Assembly (NCBI GenBank): GCA_903877135.1
Contig: CAIRCN010000034.1
Coordinates: forward strand, 1 to 64,000
DNA from: an uncultured Opitutia bacterium
GTDB taxonomy: Bacteria; Verrucomicrobiota; Verrucomicrobiia; Opitutales; Opitutaceae
Length of the DNA stretch: 64,000 nt
Direction of reading: 5' to 3'
The notes beneath the pieces were generated by a model that searched no databases, was not told where the DNA came from, and saw only the letters and a list, made by a program, of their open reading frames with translations. Shown here in pieces: positions 46,443 to 55,538 of this stretch; positions within the stretch are counted from its first letter, which is position 1, and the number at the start of each line of letters is the position of its first letter. The position numbers and the translations under genes are program-made.

Positions 46443-47423
46443 ATGCGCTCATCTCGCCTTCCTCCCACTCTGGCATTGTTAGCCGGATTCCTTGCCAGCT
46501 CTCTGTTTGCCGCCGAACGCGCCTACACCGTCGCGGTTGTGCCGATGGGGACGACGCACGAGTATTGGAAATCGATCCACGCCGGCGCGATCAAGGCGCA
46601 GCGCGAACTCCGCGCCGAGGGCATTGCTGTGGACATCATTTGGAAAGGACCGCTGCGCGAGGACGACCGCGACCAGCAGATTCAGGTCGTGGAGAACTTC
46701 ATCGGCCGTCAGGTGAGCGGCATCGTCCTCGCCCCGCTCGACAATCACGCTCTCGTCGCGCCAGTGGAAGCGGCCACCGCCGCCGGCATCCCCGTCGTAA
46801 TCGTCGATGCCGGCCTTAAGTCCAAGGCGCCGGTCAGTTTCATCGCGACCGACAACCTTGAGAGCGGCCGCATCGCCGCCCGCCGCCTAGGCGAACTGCT
46901 GCACGGCCGCGGCAACGTCATTCTCCTCCGCGTGCAGGTCGGTTCCGGCAGCAGCGAGGAACGCGAGGCCGGTTTCCTCGAGGAAATCACAAAAAGATTC
47001 CCCGCCATCAGAATTGTCTCCTCCAACCAGCACGGCGGTGCCACGCGCGACACCGCCATGGCGGTCAGTCAGAACCTGCTCAACCGCTACGGCGCGGAGG
47101 TGAACGGCATCTTTACGCCCAACGAGTCCACGACTATCGGCATGCTGCTCGCGCTGAACAACGCCGGCCTCGGCGGCGGCAAGGTGAAGATCATCGGCTA
47201 CGCGAACAGCCAGATCTTCGTCGACGCCCTGCGCCGTGGCGACCTCCAGGGCCTCGTCGTGCAGGATCCGGTGCGCATGGGATACCTCGGCGTGAAATTC
47301 GTCATCCAAGTGCTCCGCGGTGAGAAAGTCCCGCCCGTCGTGGTCACCGCCGTGGGCATGGCCACCGCCGAAAATCTCTCGGACCCCGCCATCGCCGCCC
47401 TCCTGAATCCGCCGTTGCAATAG
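46443..47423 (+). CDS. periplasmic sugar-binding protein (RbsB/LacI-type fold), orphan
   Basis: 326 residues from the ATG at 46443. The signal peptide covers about 1-23 (ending SLFAA). A type I periplasmic binding protein follows: VAVVPMGTTHEYWKSIHAGA (about 31-50), GIVLAPLDNHALV (about 87-99), GIPVVIVDAGL (about 109-119), FIATDNLESGRIAARRLGE and NGIFTPNESTTIGML. These are typical of ribose/galactose-binding proteins. No ABC permease or ATPase gene is present in the window, so it may serve a remote transporter or a sensor, or buffer the ligand for the neighbouring propeller proteins. It lies within the five-gene operon, 60 bases before the desaturase gene. Confidence 0.88.
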   Translation: MRSSRLPPTLALLAGFLASSLFAAERAYTVAVVPMGTTHEYWKSIHAGAIKAQRELRAEGIAVDIIWKGPLREDDRDQQIQVVENFIGRQVSGIVLAPLDNHALVAPVEAATAAGIPVVIVDAGLKSKAPVSFIATDNLESGRIAARRLGELLHGRGNVILLRVQVGSGSSEEREAGFLEEITKRFPAIRIVSSNQHGGATRDTAMAVSQNLLNRYGAEVNGIFTPNESTTIGMLLALNNAGLGGGKVKIIGYANSQIFVDALRRGDLQGLVVQDPVRMGYLGVKFVIQVLRGEKVPPVVVTAVGMATAENLSDPAIAALLNPPLQ

Positions 47424-47483
47424 CCTCCGCGTTTGCGGAGCGGCCGTTCTCGCTTACATCATCTCCAGTCCCACCTCCCCACG

Positions 47484-48581
47484 ATGAACGAGCAAATCAA
47501 GATCAACTGGTATCGCTGCAAGATCGACAAGGCCGTCATGAGCGAACTCATGCGCAAGAGTGATGCCCGCGCCTTCCGGCAGGCCGTCCCACAGCTCCTG
47601 CTCTTCGCCACCACCGGCACCCTCGCCTACTTTGCCTACCGTCATCTCCACTCCACCAACTGGCCGTGGATGCTGCCGCTTCTTCTGCTCGCGCTCTTCG
47701 CCCATGGCACCAACGCCAGCTTCATGGGCGGCATTGCCTGCCATGAACTCTGCCACAAGACGCCTTTTGCCACGCAGTTTTGGAACACATTTTTCCTGAA
47801 AATCTACGCCTTTCTCGGCTGGTTCGACCCGATCGGTTACCGCGCCAGCCATATTCGCCACCATCAGGCCACCACGCACACCGACCATGACGGCGAAGTT
47901 GTGCTGCCGCAGGGCCTCGACTGGCACGGCGTGAAGTTCGTGATGACGGCGCTCACCTGCAATCCCCTCGGGATCCTAAAGCAAATCCGGTTTTGGGTGG
48001 CGGCCGCGTTCGGCGACCTCAGCTACGACGCTTTCTTCAAGGCCAAATGGCTTCAGCGCGTGGTGCCCGAGTCGGATGCAAAATCCCGCCGTGAGCTGCA
48101 CCGCTGGGCGCGAATCGTTCTCTTCGGGCATTTCACCCTCGCAGTGTTGTTCATCGCCACTGGGAATTGGTTCCTGATTGTGATCGTTAATCTCGCGACG
48201 TTCTACTGCCCGTGGTTGGTGGTCCTTTGCGGCGTGCCGCAGCATATCGGCCTCTCGCCCAACACCCCCGACTTCCGCCTCTGCTGCCGCACCTACACCT
48301 GCAGCTGGCTGCCGGGCTTTTTCTACTGGAACATGCAATACCACGTCGAGCACCACATGTTTCCCGCCGTGCCGTTCTACAACTTGCCGCGGCTGCGCAA
48401 GGCCATCGCACACGACCTGCCCCCCGCACCGCACGGTCTCTGGGCCACATGGCAGGAAATGCTCCCCATCATGCGCCGGCAGCGCGCGGACCCAACCTAC
48501 GTTTACGTGCCGCCACTGCCAAAGAACGAGGGCGACCACGCCACCGACGCGACACTCTTCACCGAAGCCGCGCAGGCGTGA
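47484..48581 (+). CDS. membrane di-iron fatty acid desaturase-like protein (paralog 2)
   Basis: 365 residues from the ATG at 47484. Histidine boxes are H87-x3-H91 (CHELCHK), H123-x2-H126-H127 (ASHIRHHQ) and H287-x2-H290-H291 (QYHVEHHMF), with the extra His in VPQHIGLS. The first box has Cys in place of the usual Gly (HELCH). It shares the N-terminal NWYR start, the DFRLCCRT segment and the RQRADPTY tail with paralog 1. It ends an operon of three propeller-like proteins and a sugar-binding protein, an unusual setting for a lipid desaturase. It converges with the cysteine hydrolase gene, 3 bases apart. Confidence 0.85.
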   Translation: MNEQIKINWYRCKIDKAVMSELMRKSDARAFRQAVPQLLLFATTGTLAYFAYRHLHSTNWPWMLPLLLLALFAHGTNASFMGGIACHELCHKTPFATQFWNTFFLKIYAFLGWFDPIGYRASHIRHHQATTHTDHDGEVVLPQGLDWHGVKFVMTALTCNPLGILKQIRFWVAAAFGDLSYDAFFKAKWLQRVVPESDAKSRRELHRWARIVLFGHFTLAVLFIATGNWFLIVIVNLATFYCPWLVVLCGVPQHIGLSPNTPDFRLCCRTYTCSWLPGFFYWNMQYHVEHHMFPAVPFYNLPRLRKAIAHDLPPAPHGLWATWQEMLPIMRRQRADPTYVYVPPLPKNEGDHATDATLFTEAAQA

Positions 48582-48584
48582 AAC

Positions 48585-49430
48585 TCATCTTTGCGCCGGC
48601 AGCGAGCGCACTGCGCGGGTGAAATCGTCCGCGCCGAATACAAACCCGGAGTTGATCGCCACGCGCCAGAGCGCCTGCTGTTTCTCGCGCTCCTCGCGCG
48701 CGGTCTCGCGGTTTTCAACCGCCGTTACGGCCTCGCGGATCGTCGAGCACATCACACCGTAGCGTCCCATATCCACCATGCCGCCGGGCGACATCAGCAA
48801 GCACCAGTTGATCGCGAAGCCAATATAGACGAGGTGATTGATGCCGTGGGCGCGGCAGAGGGCGGCGAGTTGATGACCGTCCTCAGCGATCGGCTCGTCA
48901 CCGACCGGGCGGGCCTCGGGCGCAAAGCCGAGTTTCTTAAAACCTTTACGCACATCCGGCCAGTTGCGCTTGCCGACAAACACCTCGCTCGCGCGAAATT
49001 TCTCCAGCCGTTTGTAAACGGCGTCCTTTGTCACCGCCTGGTGCTTCGGCGACGGGCCGGCGAGTTTCTTCGTCTGCTTGTAGCCGGGCAGCTGAGAATA
49101 GTAATCGCCGCCACCCACGACGTGAAACACCGGGAGCGACGAAGCCCGGACGGCCGTCAGCAAGGGCGGGAAAACCTCGGCGAGAATCTTGAGCGCCCGC
49201 GGGTGATACTCGACGCAGCGCCGCCAGCCTGGCCATTGGTCCATCGTGCCGCACTCCCAGGCGTGCATCACGACGAGCGCGGTATGGTCGGGAGAGAGTT
49301 CAATGTCGGCGGTTTTCCAGCCGCCGAAGCCCTCGCCGGGCACGTCGTGGGTGTAGTCGGCGTCGAACTGCTGGTAGTAGTGCGCGGGAAGCTTCACGGG
49401 GTTCATGTTAGGCTGCCAATGGTCGTCCAT
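48585..49430 (-). CDS. cysteine hydrolase (isochorismatase-like)
   Basis: 281 residues from the ATG at 49430 (an in-frame ATG at 49406 would give 273). The isochorismatase-like alpha/beta fold has the catalytic Asp in DHTALVVMHAWE (about D48), Lys in VGKRNW, and nucleophile Cys in GFAINWCLLMSPGG (about C209). The family hydrolyses amides, enol ethers or ureido compounds. It is larger than typical members (about 180-220) by an N-terminal extension and a charged C-terminal helix. It is the last gene of the heparinase/symporter operon, 13 bases after the symporter stop. It may cleave an N-substituent or lactam from the imported compound, which is inferred. Confidence 0.8.
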   Translation of the reverse strand: MDDHWQPNMNPVKLPAHYYQQFDADYTHDVPGEGFGGWKTADIELSPDHTALVVMHAWECGTMDQWPGWRRCVEYHPRALKILAEVFPPLLTAVRASSLPVFHVVGGGDYYSQLPGYKQTKKLAGPSPKHQAVTKDAVYKRLEKFRASEVFVGKRNWPDVRKGFKKLGFAPEARPVGDEPIAEDGHQLAALCRAHGINHLVYIGFAINWCLLMSPGGMVDMGRYGVMCSTIREAVTAVENRETAREEREKQQALWRVAINSGFVFGADDFTRAVRSLPAQR

Positions 49431-49443
49431 CAGCGAAAAAATC

Positions 49444-51210
49444 TCAAGCGGGGCGTGTCCGCGCCAGCCAGCGCAGCACGAGACCGACCGCGATCATCAG
49501 GCTGCCGCCGACCACGTTGATCGACGCCGGGGCGATCTGCGTAGCCGGCACAAACCAGCAGCCCAGTAGCACCGCGCCGATCACCAGGCTGAGGTTGCCG
49601 ATCACGCCGTAAACCTTCATTGCGCCATGCCCCTCCGGGCCTTTCTCGCCGGGCACCCGCGTGCGCAGATCGCGGTCCAGTTGCACTGCAAGGGCGCTCT
49701 GCGGGTCGTCGGGACGCCACCAGAAGGCCGACACGGCGAACACCATTGTGGAAGCGACGACCGCGCTGAGGACGTTGCGCGCGTAGGCCTGGTCGGGAAA
49801 GGCATTAAGGCCCATCAGCGTGAACGCCGCGATAAAGGCCGCCATGCACGAGGCAATGCCCGACCACCACGGCGTTCTTCGGTAAATGAGCCCGAGCGCG
49901 ACCGGCATCATGAAGCCGGGACCGACCATAGAGTAATATTTCAGGCCAAAATCAAAGGCGCCGCCGAGCCTCGAAATCACGAACGACAGAGCCACTCCGC
50001 TGACACCGATCACGAACATAGTGACCTGCGCGGTGCGCATCTGGTGACGATCCGACGTTTCTGAGAAACCAAGCCACCGCCAGATCGGCACGTAAACGTC
50101 CTTCGTCACCGCCGCCGAAAGCCAGTTGAACGCGTCGTTCGCCTGCCCCAGCGTCGCCGAGAGAATGGCCGCGACCACGAAACCGATCATGCCGTGCGGC
50201 AACAGCAGCATGGCGAGGCTGACGAACGAGGCCTCCTCCGGCGCCTTCAGGTTCGGCCACAGGGCCGCCATGTCCGGGAAAATCAGCCGGGCGCACATCA
50301 CCGGTAGCACCCACATGAGCGGGCCGAAGACCGACAGCCACGCGCCGAGCATCGCCATCTTCTTCGCGTCGCGCTCGCTCGGCACGCTGTTGTAGCGCTG
50401 CGCGAAATGCCAAGCCACGTTATAGCCGAGCATCACGCTGATCAGGTAGGAGGCGAGGAAAAGCGGCTCTACCGGCTGGCCGCTCGGCGTCAGGTAGTCG
50501 TGCGGCAGCTCAGACACGAGGCGCCGCACGCCGGCAGAAATTCCACCGCCCTGGCCGAGGTAGGCTAGCGAGATCGGTAAAATGATCACCGACATCACGA
50601 GGATTATCACGCCCTGAATCGCATCCGACAGCACCGCCGCCCACAGACCTCCAACCACGCTGTAGAGAATCATGACGAAGCCGACCACGAGCATGCACGC
50701 CTGCAGGCCGGTGAGCGAGAAGCCCAACACGCCGAAGGTTGTGCGGTCGAACCCGAGCGCCGCCGACACAAAGATGCACAGGATGTAGAGCCCTTGCGCG
50801 ATGCCCACGACCTGCGGCACAATCGACGTCACCGTGTAGAAATAGGTCGTCGAAGGCGAATACCGCCGCGTCAGAAATTCGAGCGGAGCCTGAATGCGCG
50901 CGCGCCGCCACATCGGTGCGAAATAGAAATAGCCGGCGAGATAGGCCCAAAATGCCGAGGTAAAAATCACCAACGCGCCCGAGCCGTGTTTATAGGTATA
51001 GCCGGCCGCCGCCACGAACATGAACGCGGAAAAACCGGAGACCCAGCTCGACACGCCAGCCATAAACCACGGCACCTTGCCGCTCGCCTTAAAGAAATCG
51101 CTCGTCCCCTTGTTTTTGCCGGCCGCGTAGAAGCCGACCCAGATGACGATAATGAAATAGAGGGCGATCAGGATGTAATCGATCGCGTTGACGGTATTAA
51201 AGCGGGGCAT
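49444..51210 (-). CDS. sodium:solute symporter (SSS family)
   Basis: 588 residues from the ATG at 51210 (MPRFNTVNAIDY). About 14 membrane helices. The family signature appears as GKVPWFMAGVSSWVSGFSAF in the first helices and the FVVAAILSATLGQANDAFNWLSAAVTKD region around helix 8-9 that forms the sodium site. SSS carriers import sugars, sialic acid or other organic solutes with Na+. It lies 13 bases after a heparinase-like lyase gene and ahead of a cysteine hydrolase, so it probably imports the unsaturated oligosaccharide or monosaccharide product of those lyases. The substrate is inferred from context. Confidence 0.88.
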   Translation of the reverse strand: MPRFNTVNAIDYILIALYFIIVIWVGFYAAGKNKGTSDFFKASGKVPWFMAGVSSWVSGFSAFMFVAAAGYTYKHGSGALVIFTSAFWAYLAGYFYFAPMWRRARIQAPLEFLTRRYSPSTTYFYTVTSIVPQVVGIAQGLYILCIFVSAALGFDRTTFGVLGFSLTGLQACMLVVGFVMILYSVVGGLWAAVLSDAIQGVIILVMSVIILPISLAYLGQGGGISAGVRRLVSELPHDYLTPSGQPVEPLFLASYLISVMLGYNVAWHFAQRYNSVPSERDAKKMAMLGAWLSVFGPLMWVLPVMCARLIFPDMAALWPNLKAPEEASFVSLAMLLLPHGMIGFVVAAILSATLGQANDAFNWLSAAVTKDVYVPIWRWLGFSETSDRHQMRTAQVTMFVIGVSGVALSFVISRLGGAFDFGLKYYSMVGPGFMMPVALGLIYRRTPWWSGIASCMAAFIAAFTLMGLNAFPDQAYARNVLSAVVASTMVFAVSAFWWRPDDPQSALAVQLDRDLRTRVPGEKGPEGHGAMKVYGVIGNLSLVIGAVLLGCWFVPATQIAPASINVVGGSLMIAVGLVLRWLARTRPA

Positions 51211-51223
51211 GGAAAACGGGCGA

Positions 51224-53305
51224 TCAGACGGTGACGGCCGGTGATCCATCGGCCGTAGCAAGCACAAGCGCGTTGATGGAGCGACCATTGTGGGCGCCGC
51301 GCACCCGCCAGCCGGTGCCTTCACGGGTGACAGCGAGTGCGCCGTGCGCCGCACCCGCCTTTTGTGCTGTCGCCACCGTAAGCACTGCGTGCTCCAGCGC
51401 CGCCGCACTGGTCACCTCGGCGAATAAATAGATTCCCTCGATATCGGGCAGCGCGAGCCGACCTACCGCTGCGCTGACTGGACCGGTCGCGTGGACGGTC
51501 GCGCATAACGTGGCATGTGGTCGGGTGATGGCGAAGCGCGCCCCGGCGGCATCGGCGTGACCGCGGCCGTCCTCGTTGCAAATCTGAAACCGTAGTTGGA
51601 CGGGCGCCGCGTCCTTGGCCAGCCGCACGCGGTCGAGCAGAAGCAGCACGTCGGGTTTGAGGAAAACCACGGTGCGCTCGACGTGCATTACCGACGACCG
51701 CACCAGTTGATATGCCTCCGTCGCATCGCTGGTCACCGCCATCCAACCATCGCCGGTGCGATAATCAGTCACACTTGCCGTGGCCCACGATGAGTTTGTG
51801 CCTTCGCTGCCGTCGTGGTATTGGTGGCCCCGGCCCCCGATCAGCAACGCCGTATGCGCCTCCGTCTGGCGCAGCAGCCAGCGTGGGCTGGTGGGGATGT
51901 AGGCGGCCTTGAACGGGTCGTGGAACAGGCGCTCGCCATGTGCCTTGAAGATGACGCTGTTGCGGTCTGCGTGCTCGTGGTTGGCCGGACCGCCGCTGCG
52001 CAGCGCGACGACCGTGTCTTCCGCCGCCCAGCCCGTGCGCGAAATCACCAGGTCGTTCGCCATGCGCACATCGAGCAGTTCCGGACCCGGTGCTTGCGTG
52101 GGTGCTGCGGCATCATACCAGAACACCGAGGCAAGCTGCTTCATGCCGCCGATCTCGCGGGCGACATTGCTGGACAGCGCATCGTGGTGCGTGCGCGCGA
52201 CCCAGGGCGCGATCGAGACATCGATTGCGATGCCCGAGTCGCCGAAGTTCACCATGTCTTTGCGCGGATCGAGCGTGCCTTTGGGTGTGGCGGAATAGCC
52301 GGCCTTTTCGTTCGGGTTGACGACTGGCGGGCCGAGCGTCGGCATCGCCATGCTCAACGCATACCGCACCGTGCCGGGATAGTTGATCAGACTGCGTTCG
52401 TCGATGCCGGTGCGCCGGTGCAGCGCCTCGGCAAACATGATGAGGTGCATCGTCGTGTAGCCCCAGTAACCCACGCCCTCGTCGTAGCTGCCGTCGAGCC
52501 CATACATGGTCGCGAAAGCCCGGGCGCTCTGACGCGCCAGCTCGAGCCACTTCGGCGCCTCAGCGTGCCGGCCGTGCAACGTGATCGCCGCGAAACCGAG
52601 GCCGCACGTGGGGATGACTTTCAGGTTTGTGGCGTTGAGAATCAGCGGCCACCGGCGCAGGTCCGTCTGGAAAGGAAACTTTTCCGCCGGATCGAGCGTC
52701 CAGCCGCGGACACGGTCGGGATATTTCATCCCGTAGAGCGCCAGATAGCAGGCCGGCGCGCCCTTTGTCGCGACCTGATGCTCGATCGCGGCGCGTTCTT
52801 CCGCCGTGAGCGCGTCCCCCAGCCAGTCGAGGGCCAGGCAGCACGCGATGCTTGCCTCCGAAGCGCGCTGCAGGCCGAACGTCTGCGTGCCACCCTCGAG
52901 AAAATAGTCCCAGTGCTCGTATTCGCCCAGTCGCCGCAGCGCGAGGCGCGCCAGGGCGAGTTGCCGCTCGTCGCGGGTGAGCGCGAAGGCCAGCGCCGCG
53001 TGCTCCAGCAACGTGCGGGCGCGCAGCATGTCCACCACATGATCGGTCAGCTTGATCTCGTCGCGCAAAAACCGTTCCTGCGCTTCCAGGTCGGCCGGAA
53101 AAACCTCCGCCCGCAGTTCCGCAAAACGCGGTGAATCGAGGTTCGCGCGGATGCGCGGCAGATCCTCGGCGTCGAACAGCAATCCCCGCATGTGGCCAAA
53201 TTTGGCCGCAGGTGCCATCGGTGTGGCATCGCTCCCAGCTCGGCCCAGCAGCGGCAGCGTTGCGAGCAGGCCGGCGGATTTCAGAAAGGCGCGGCGGTTG
53301 AGCAT
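51224..53305 (-). CDS. exported heparinase II/III-like polysaccharide lyase (paralog 2)
   Basis: 693 residues from the ATG at 53305. The leader MLNRRAFLKSAGLLATLPLLG looks Tat-type (RRAFLK). An N-terminal (alpha/alpha) toroid contains SYDEGVGYWGYTTMH (about 300), whose Tyr and His residues are typical of the active site. A beta-sandwich domain follows with the GGPANHEHADRNS metal motif (about 440) of heparinase II/III-type lyases. Such enzymes cut uronic-acid glycans by beta-elimination. It is clearly paralogous along its whole length to the next gene upstream (53322-55421), 16 bases away. It is exported to the periplasm or beyond, with a sodium symporter 13 bases downstream. Confidence 0.87.
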   Translation of the reverse strand: MLNRRAFLKSAGLLATLPLLGRAGSDATPMAPAAKFGHMRGLLFDAEDLPRIRANLDSPRFAELRAEVFPADLEAQERFLRDEIKLTDHVVDMLRARTLLEHAALAFALTRDERQLALARLALRRLGEYEHWDYFLEGGTQTFGLQRASEASIACCLALDWLGDALTAEERAAIEHQVATKGAPACYLALYGMKYPDRVRGWTLDPAEKFPFQTDLRRWPLILNATNLKVIPTCGLGFAAITLHGRHAEAPKWLELARQSARAFATMYGLDGSYDEGVGYWGYTTMHLIMFAEALHRRTGIDERSLINYPGTVRYALSMAMPTLGPPVVNPNEKAGYSATPKGTLDPRKDMVNFGDSGIAIDVSIAPWVARTHHDALSSNVAREIGGMKQLASVFWYDAAAPTQAPGPELLDVRMANDLVISRTGWAAEDTVVALRSGGPANHEHADRNSVIFKAHGERLFHDPFKAAYIPTSPRWLLRQTEAHTALLIGGRGHQYHDGSEGTNSSWATASVTDYRTGDGWMAVTSDATEAYQLVRSSVMHVERTVVFLKPDVLLLLDRVRLAKDAAPVQLRFQICNEDGRGHADAAGARFAITRPHATLCATVHATGPVSAAVGRLALPDIEGIYLFAEVTSAAALEHAVLTVATAQKAGAAHGALAVTREGTGWRVRGAHNGRSINALVLATADGSPAVTV

Positions 53306-53321
53306 GGGGCGCGGGCGTCGT

Positions 53322-55421
53322 TCAAATGCTAATGACCGGAACCGCATCACCTGCTGTCGCGAGCGTGACCTGCACGCTGCGGCCTCCGTGCGCGCCTTGC
53401 ACGCGCCACCGACCAGCCTCACGGCTGATCTCCAGTTTTCCATGTGCGTCGCTCGCCGGACGGGCGCTGCACACAGTGAGAATCTCATGCTGCGACGCCG
53501 CGGCCGACTCGACCTCGGCAAACGGATAGACGCCGTCTTTTTCCTCGAGGGCGAGCCGGGTGGCGCGCACCTGCAGTTCTCCCGTGCCGGCCGTGCGACC
53601 GTGCAGGGTCGCATGCGGGCGCGTGATCGTGAAGCCGGCAGCTTCCGCCGTGGCCTGGCCGGCGGCGTCCTCGTTGTTCGCCTGAAAACGCACCTGCACC
53701 GTGGCGGTTGCGCCCTTGAGCGCCACGCGGTCGAGGAAGATCACGATGTCGGGTTTGAGGAAGACCAGCGTGCGGTGCACACGCACCACCTTGTCGTTCA
53801 CGAGTTGGTAGGCGTCGGTCGCATCGCTCGTCACTGTCATCCAGCCGTCGCCGGTGCGAAAACCGGTCACACGCGCAAACGCCCACGAGGCGTTGGTCCC
53901 CTCGTGGCCGTCGTGATACTGGTGCCCCTTGCCGTCAATGAGCACGGCGGTGTGCGCCTCGGTCAGACGCAGCAGCCAGCGCCGCTGGGTCGCGACGTAA
54001 GCGGCGCGGAACGGATCGTGCAACAGGCGCTCGCCATAGGCTTTGAAGATAACGCTGTTGCGGTCCGCGTGCTCATGGTTGGCCGGGCCGCCGCTGCGCA
54101 GTGCCAGCACGCTGTCCTGCGCACCCCAGCCGGTGCGCGAGACGACGAGGTCGTTGGCCATCCGGTGGTCGAGGAGCGCGGGTTCGGGCGGCGCTTCCTT
54201 CGCCGCCGGGTCATACCAGAGGAGACCGTAGAGCTGTTTCGCCTCGCCGATCTCGCGGGCCACGTATTGCGACAGCGCATCGCCGTGGGTGCGTGCGACC
54301 CACGCCGCAACGCACACATCGACGGCACCATTGGCGTCGCCAAAGTTCACTATGTCGTGCTTGGGCTTCACCGTGGGCATCGTGTAACCTTGGATGTGCT
54401 GGTAGTCAGCCAGCTTCCGGTGGTCGTCAATGGTTGGCATCGTCATCGCCAAGGCGTAGCGCACCGAGCCCGGATAATTGATCAGTTGCCGGTCGTCGAT
54501 GCCCTGCGTGCGCCAGAGCACTTCGGCGAACAGCGCGAGGAACATCGTGGTGTAGCCCCAATAGCTTACGCCCTCGTCGTAGCAGCCGTCACTGCCATAC
54601 ATGGTGGAAAACGATCTTGCGCTGGAGCGGGCCAGTTCCAGCCAGCCCTCAGCCTGCGGCAGCCGCCCGCGGAAGTAACATGCCACAATGCCGAGCGAGC
54701 CAGTTGGAATGATCTTCAGGTTGGTGGCGTTAAGGATGAGCGGCCAGCGCTTGAGGTTAATGTGGCGGAATTCGTCGACCTCGCTGCGGGGATTCCAGTC
54801 CCAGCCCCGCACCCGGTCGGGATATTTCATGCCGTAAACCGCCGCATGACACGCCGGCACCCCTTTGGTGATGACGGCCTGCTCGATCTCCTCGCGCTCG
54901 GCGGTGCTCACGCCGTCGCCAAGATAGTCGATTGCAAGCAGCAGCAGCACCGAGCCTTCGGTTGCGCGCTGGAGCCCGACCACCTGCCGGCCCCCTTCGA
55001 CGAAACTGTCCCACTCCGGGAAATCGAGCATGCGACGGATCGCCAGTTTCGCCAAGACAAGCTGCGCGGGATCGCGGTTGACGAAGTAGATGAACGAAGC
55101 CCGTTCCAGGATCTGCTGGACCCGCTGCAGGTGCATGACGTGATTAGTCAGCCGCAGGCCGTGCTGGAGAAACTCCGTGTCGGCCGAGATGTCGGCGGCC
55201 AGCTTCGTCTTCCATAAATCGGCGAACCGCGGATCGGTGGTGTTGGCGCGGATGCGTGGCAGGTCGCTCTCGTCGAAGAGAAGGCCGCGACGTTTTCCGG
55301 CCGCGAGCGGCGCGAGAGAAGGCGAATCGGGGCTGTCAGCGTGAAGTTTCATGGAGGCAAGGGGCAAGCTCGCCGCGAGCAGCGAGGTCATCTGCACAAA
55401 AGTTCGGCGGGATTGCTTCAT
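53322..55421 (-). CDS. exported heparinase II/III-like polysaccharide lyase (paralog 1)
   Basis: 699 residues from the ATG at 55421, chosen because AGGAAA lies 4 bases ahead of it (an ATG at 55442 is the alternative). The leader is MKQSRRTFVQMTSLLAASLPLA, with the Tat-like SRRTFVQ. It has the same layout as paralog 2: a toroid with CYDEGVSYWGYTTM and a sandwich with GGPANHEHADRNS, then RTGDGWMTVTSDATDAYQLV. The two differ enough to expect distinct bond or chain specificity. It heads the operon lyase-lyase-symporter-hydrolase, 117 bases downstream of the ROK kinase on the same strand, so araD and the kinase may be part of the same transcript. Confidence 0.87.
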   Translation of the reverse strand: MKQSRRTFVQMTSLLAASLPLASMKLHADSPDSPSLAPLAAGKRRGLLFDESDLPRIRANTTDPRFADLWKTKLAADISADTEFLQHGLRLTNHVMHLQRVQQILERASFIYFVNRDPAQLVLAKLAIRRMLDFPEWDSFVEGGRQVVGLQRATEGSVLLLLAIDYLGDGVSTAEREEIEQAVITKGVPACHAAVYGMKYPDRVRGWDWNPRSEVDEFRHINLKRWPLILNATNLKIIPTGSLGIVACYFRGRLPQAEGWLELARSSARSFSTMYGSDGCYDEGVSYWGYTTMFLALFAEVLWRTQGIDDRQLINYPGSVRYALAMTMPTIDDHRKLADYQHIQGYTMPTVKPKHDIVNFGDANGAVDVCVAAWVARTHGDALSQYVAREIGEAKQLYGLLWYDPAAKEAPPEPALLDHRMANDLVVSRTGWGAQDSVLALRSGGPANHEHADRNSVIFKAYGERLLHDPFRAAYVATQRRWLLRLTEAHTAVLIDGKGHQYHDGHEGTNASWAFARVTGFRTGDGWMTVTSDATDAYQLVNDKVVRVHRTLVFLKPDIVIFLDRVALKGATATVQVRFQANNEDAAGQATAEAAGFTITRPHATLHGRTAGTGELQVRATRLALEEKDGVYPFAEVESAAASQHEILTVCSARPASDAHGKLEISREAGRWRVQGAHGGRSVQVTLATAGDAVPVISI

Positions 55422-55519
55422 AGGTTTCCTGATTTTTCGCAACGATTCAACAAGCGGTGCGGGTGAGCGCCGAAGCTAGGCGCAGCTCTGTGGCTGTCAT
55501 TCCAAAAGCGCCGCCACTG

Positions 55520-55536
55520 CGGAATAGTTTCGGAAT
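55520..55536 (-). promoter_or_regulatory. direct repeat ahead of the lyase operon
   Basis: On the minus strand ATTCCG occurs twice with an 11-base period (one helical turn), between the ROK stop and the lyase start. Such direct repeats are used by AraC-type or response regulators. It is short, so chance is possible. Confidence 0.22.
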
Positions 55537-55538
55537 AA

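Noticed and set aside
53052-55217. Plus-strand open frame of 721 codons opposite the heparinase-like gene.
   Set aside because: The minus strand encodes a full lyase with leader and metal motif; the plus frame is an antisense artefact of GC-rich codon use.
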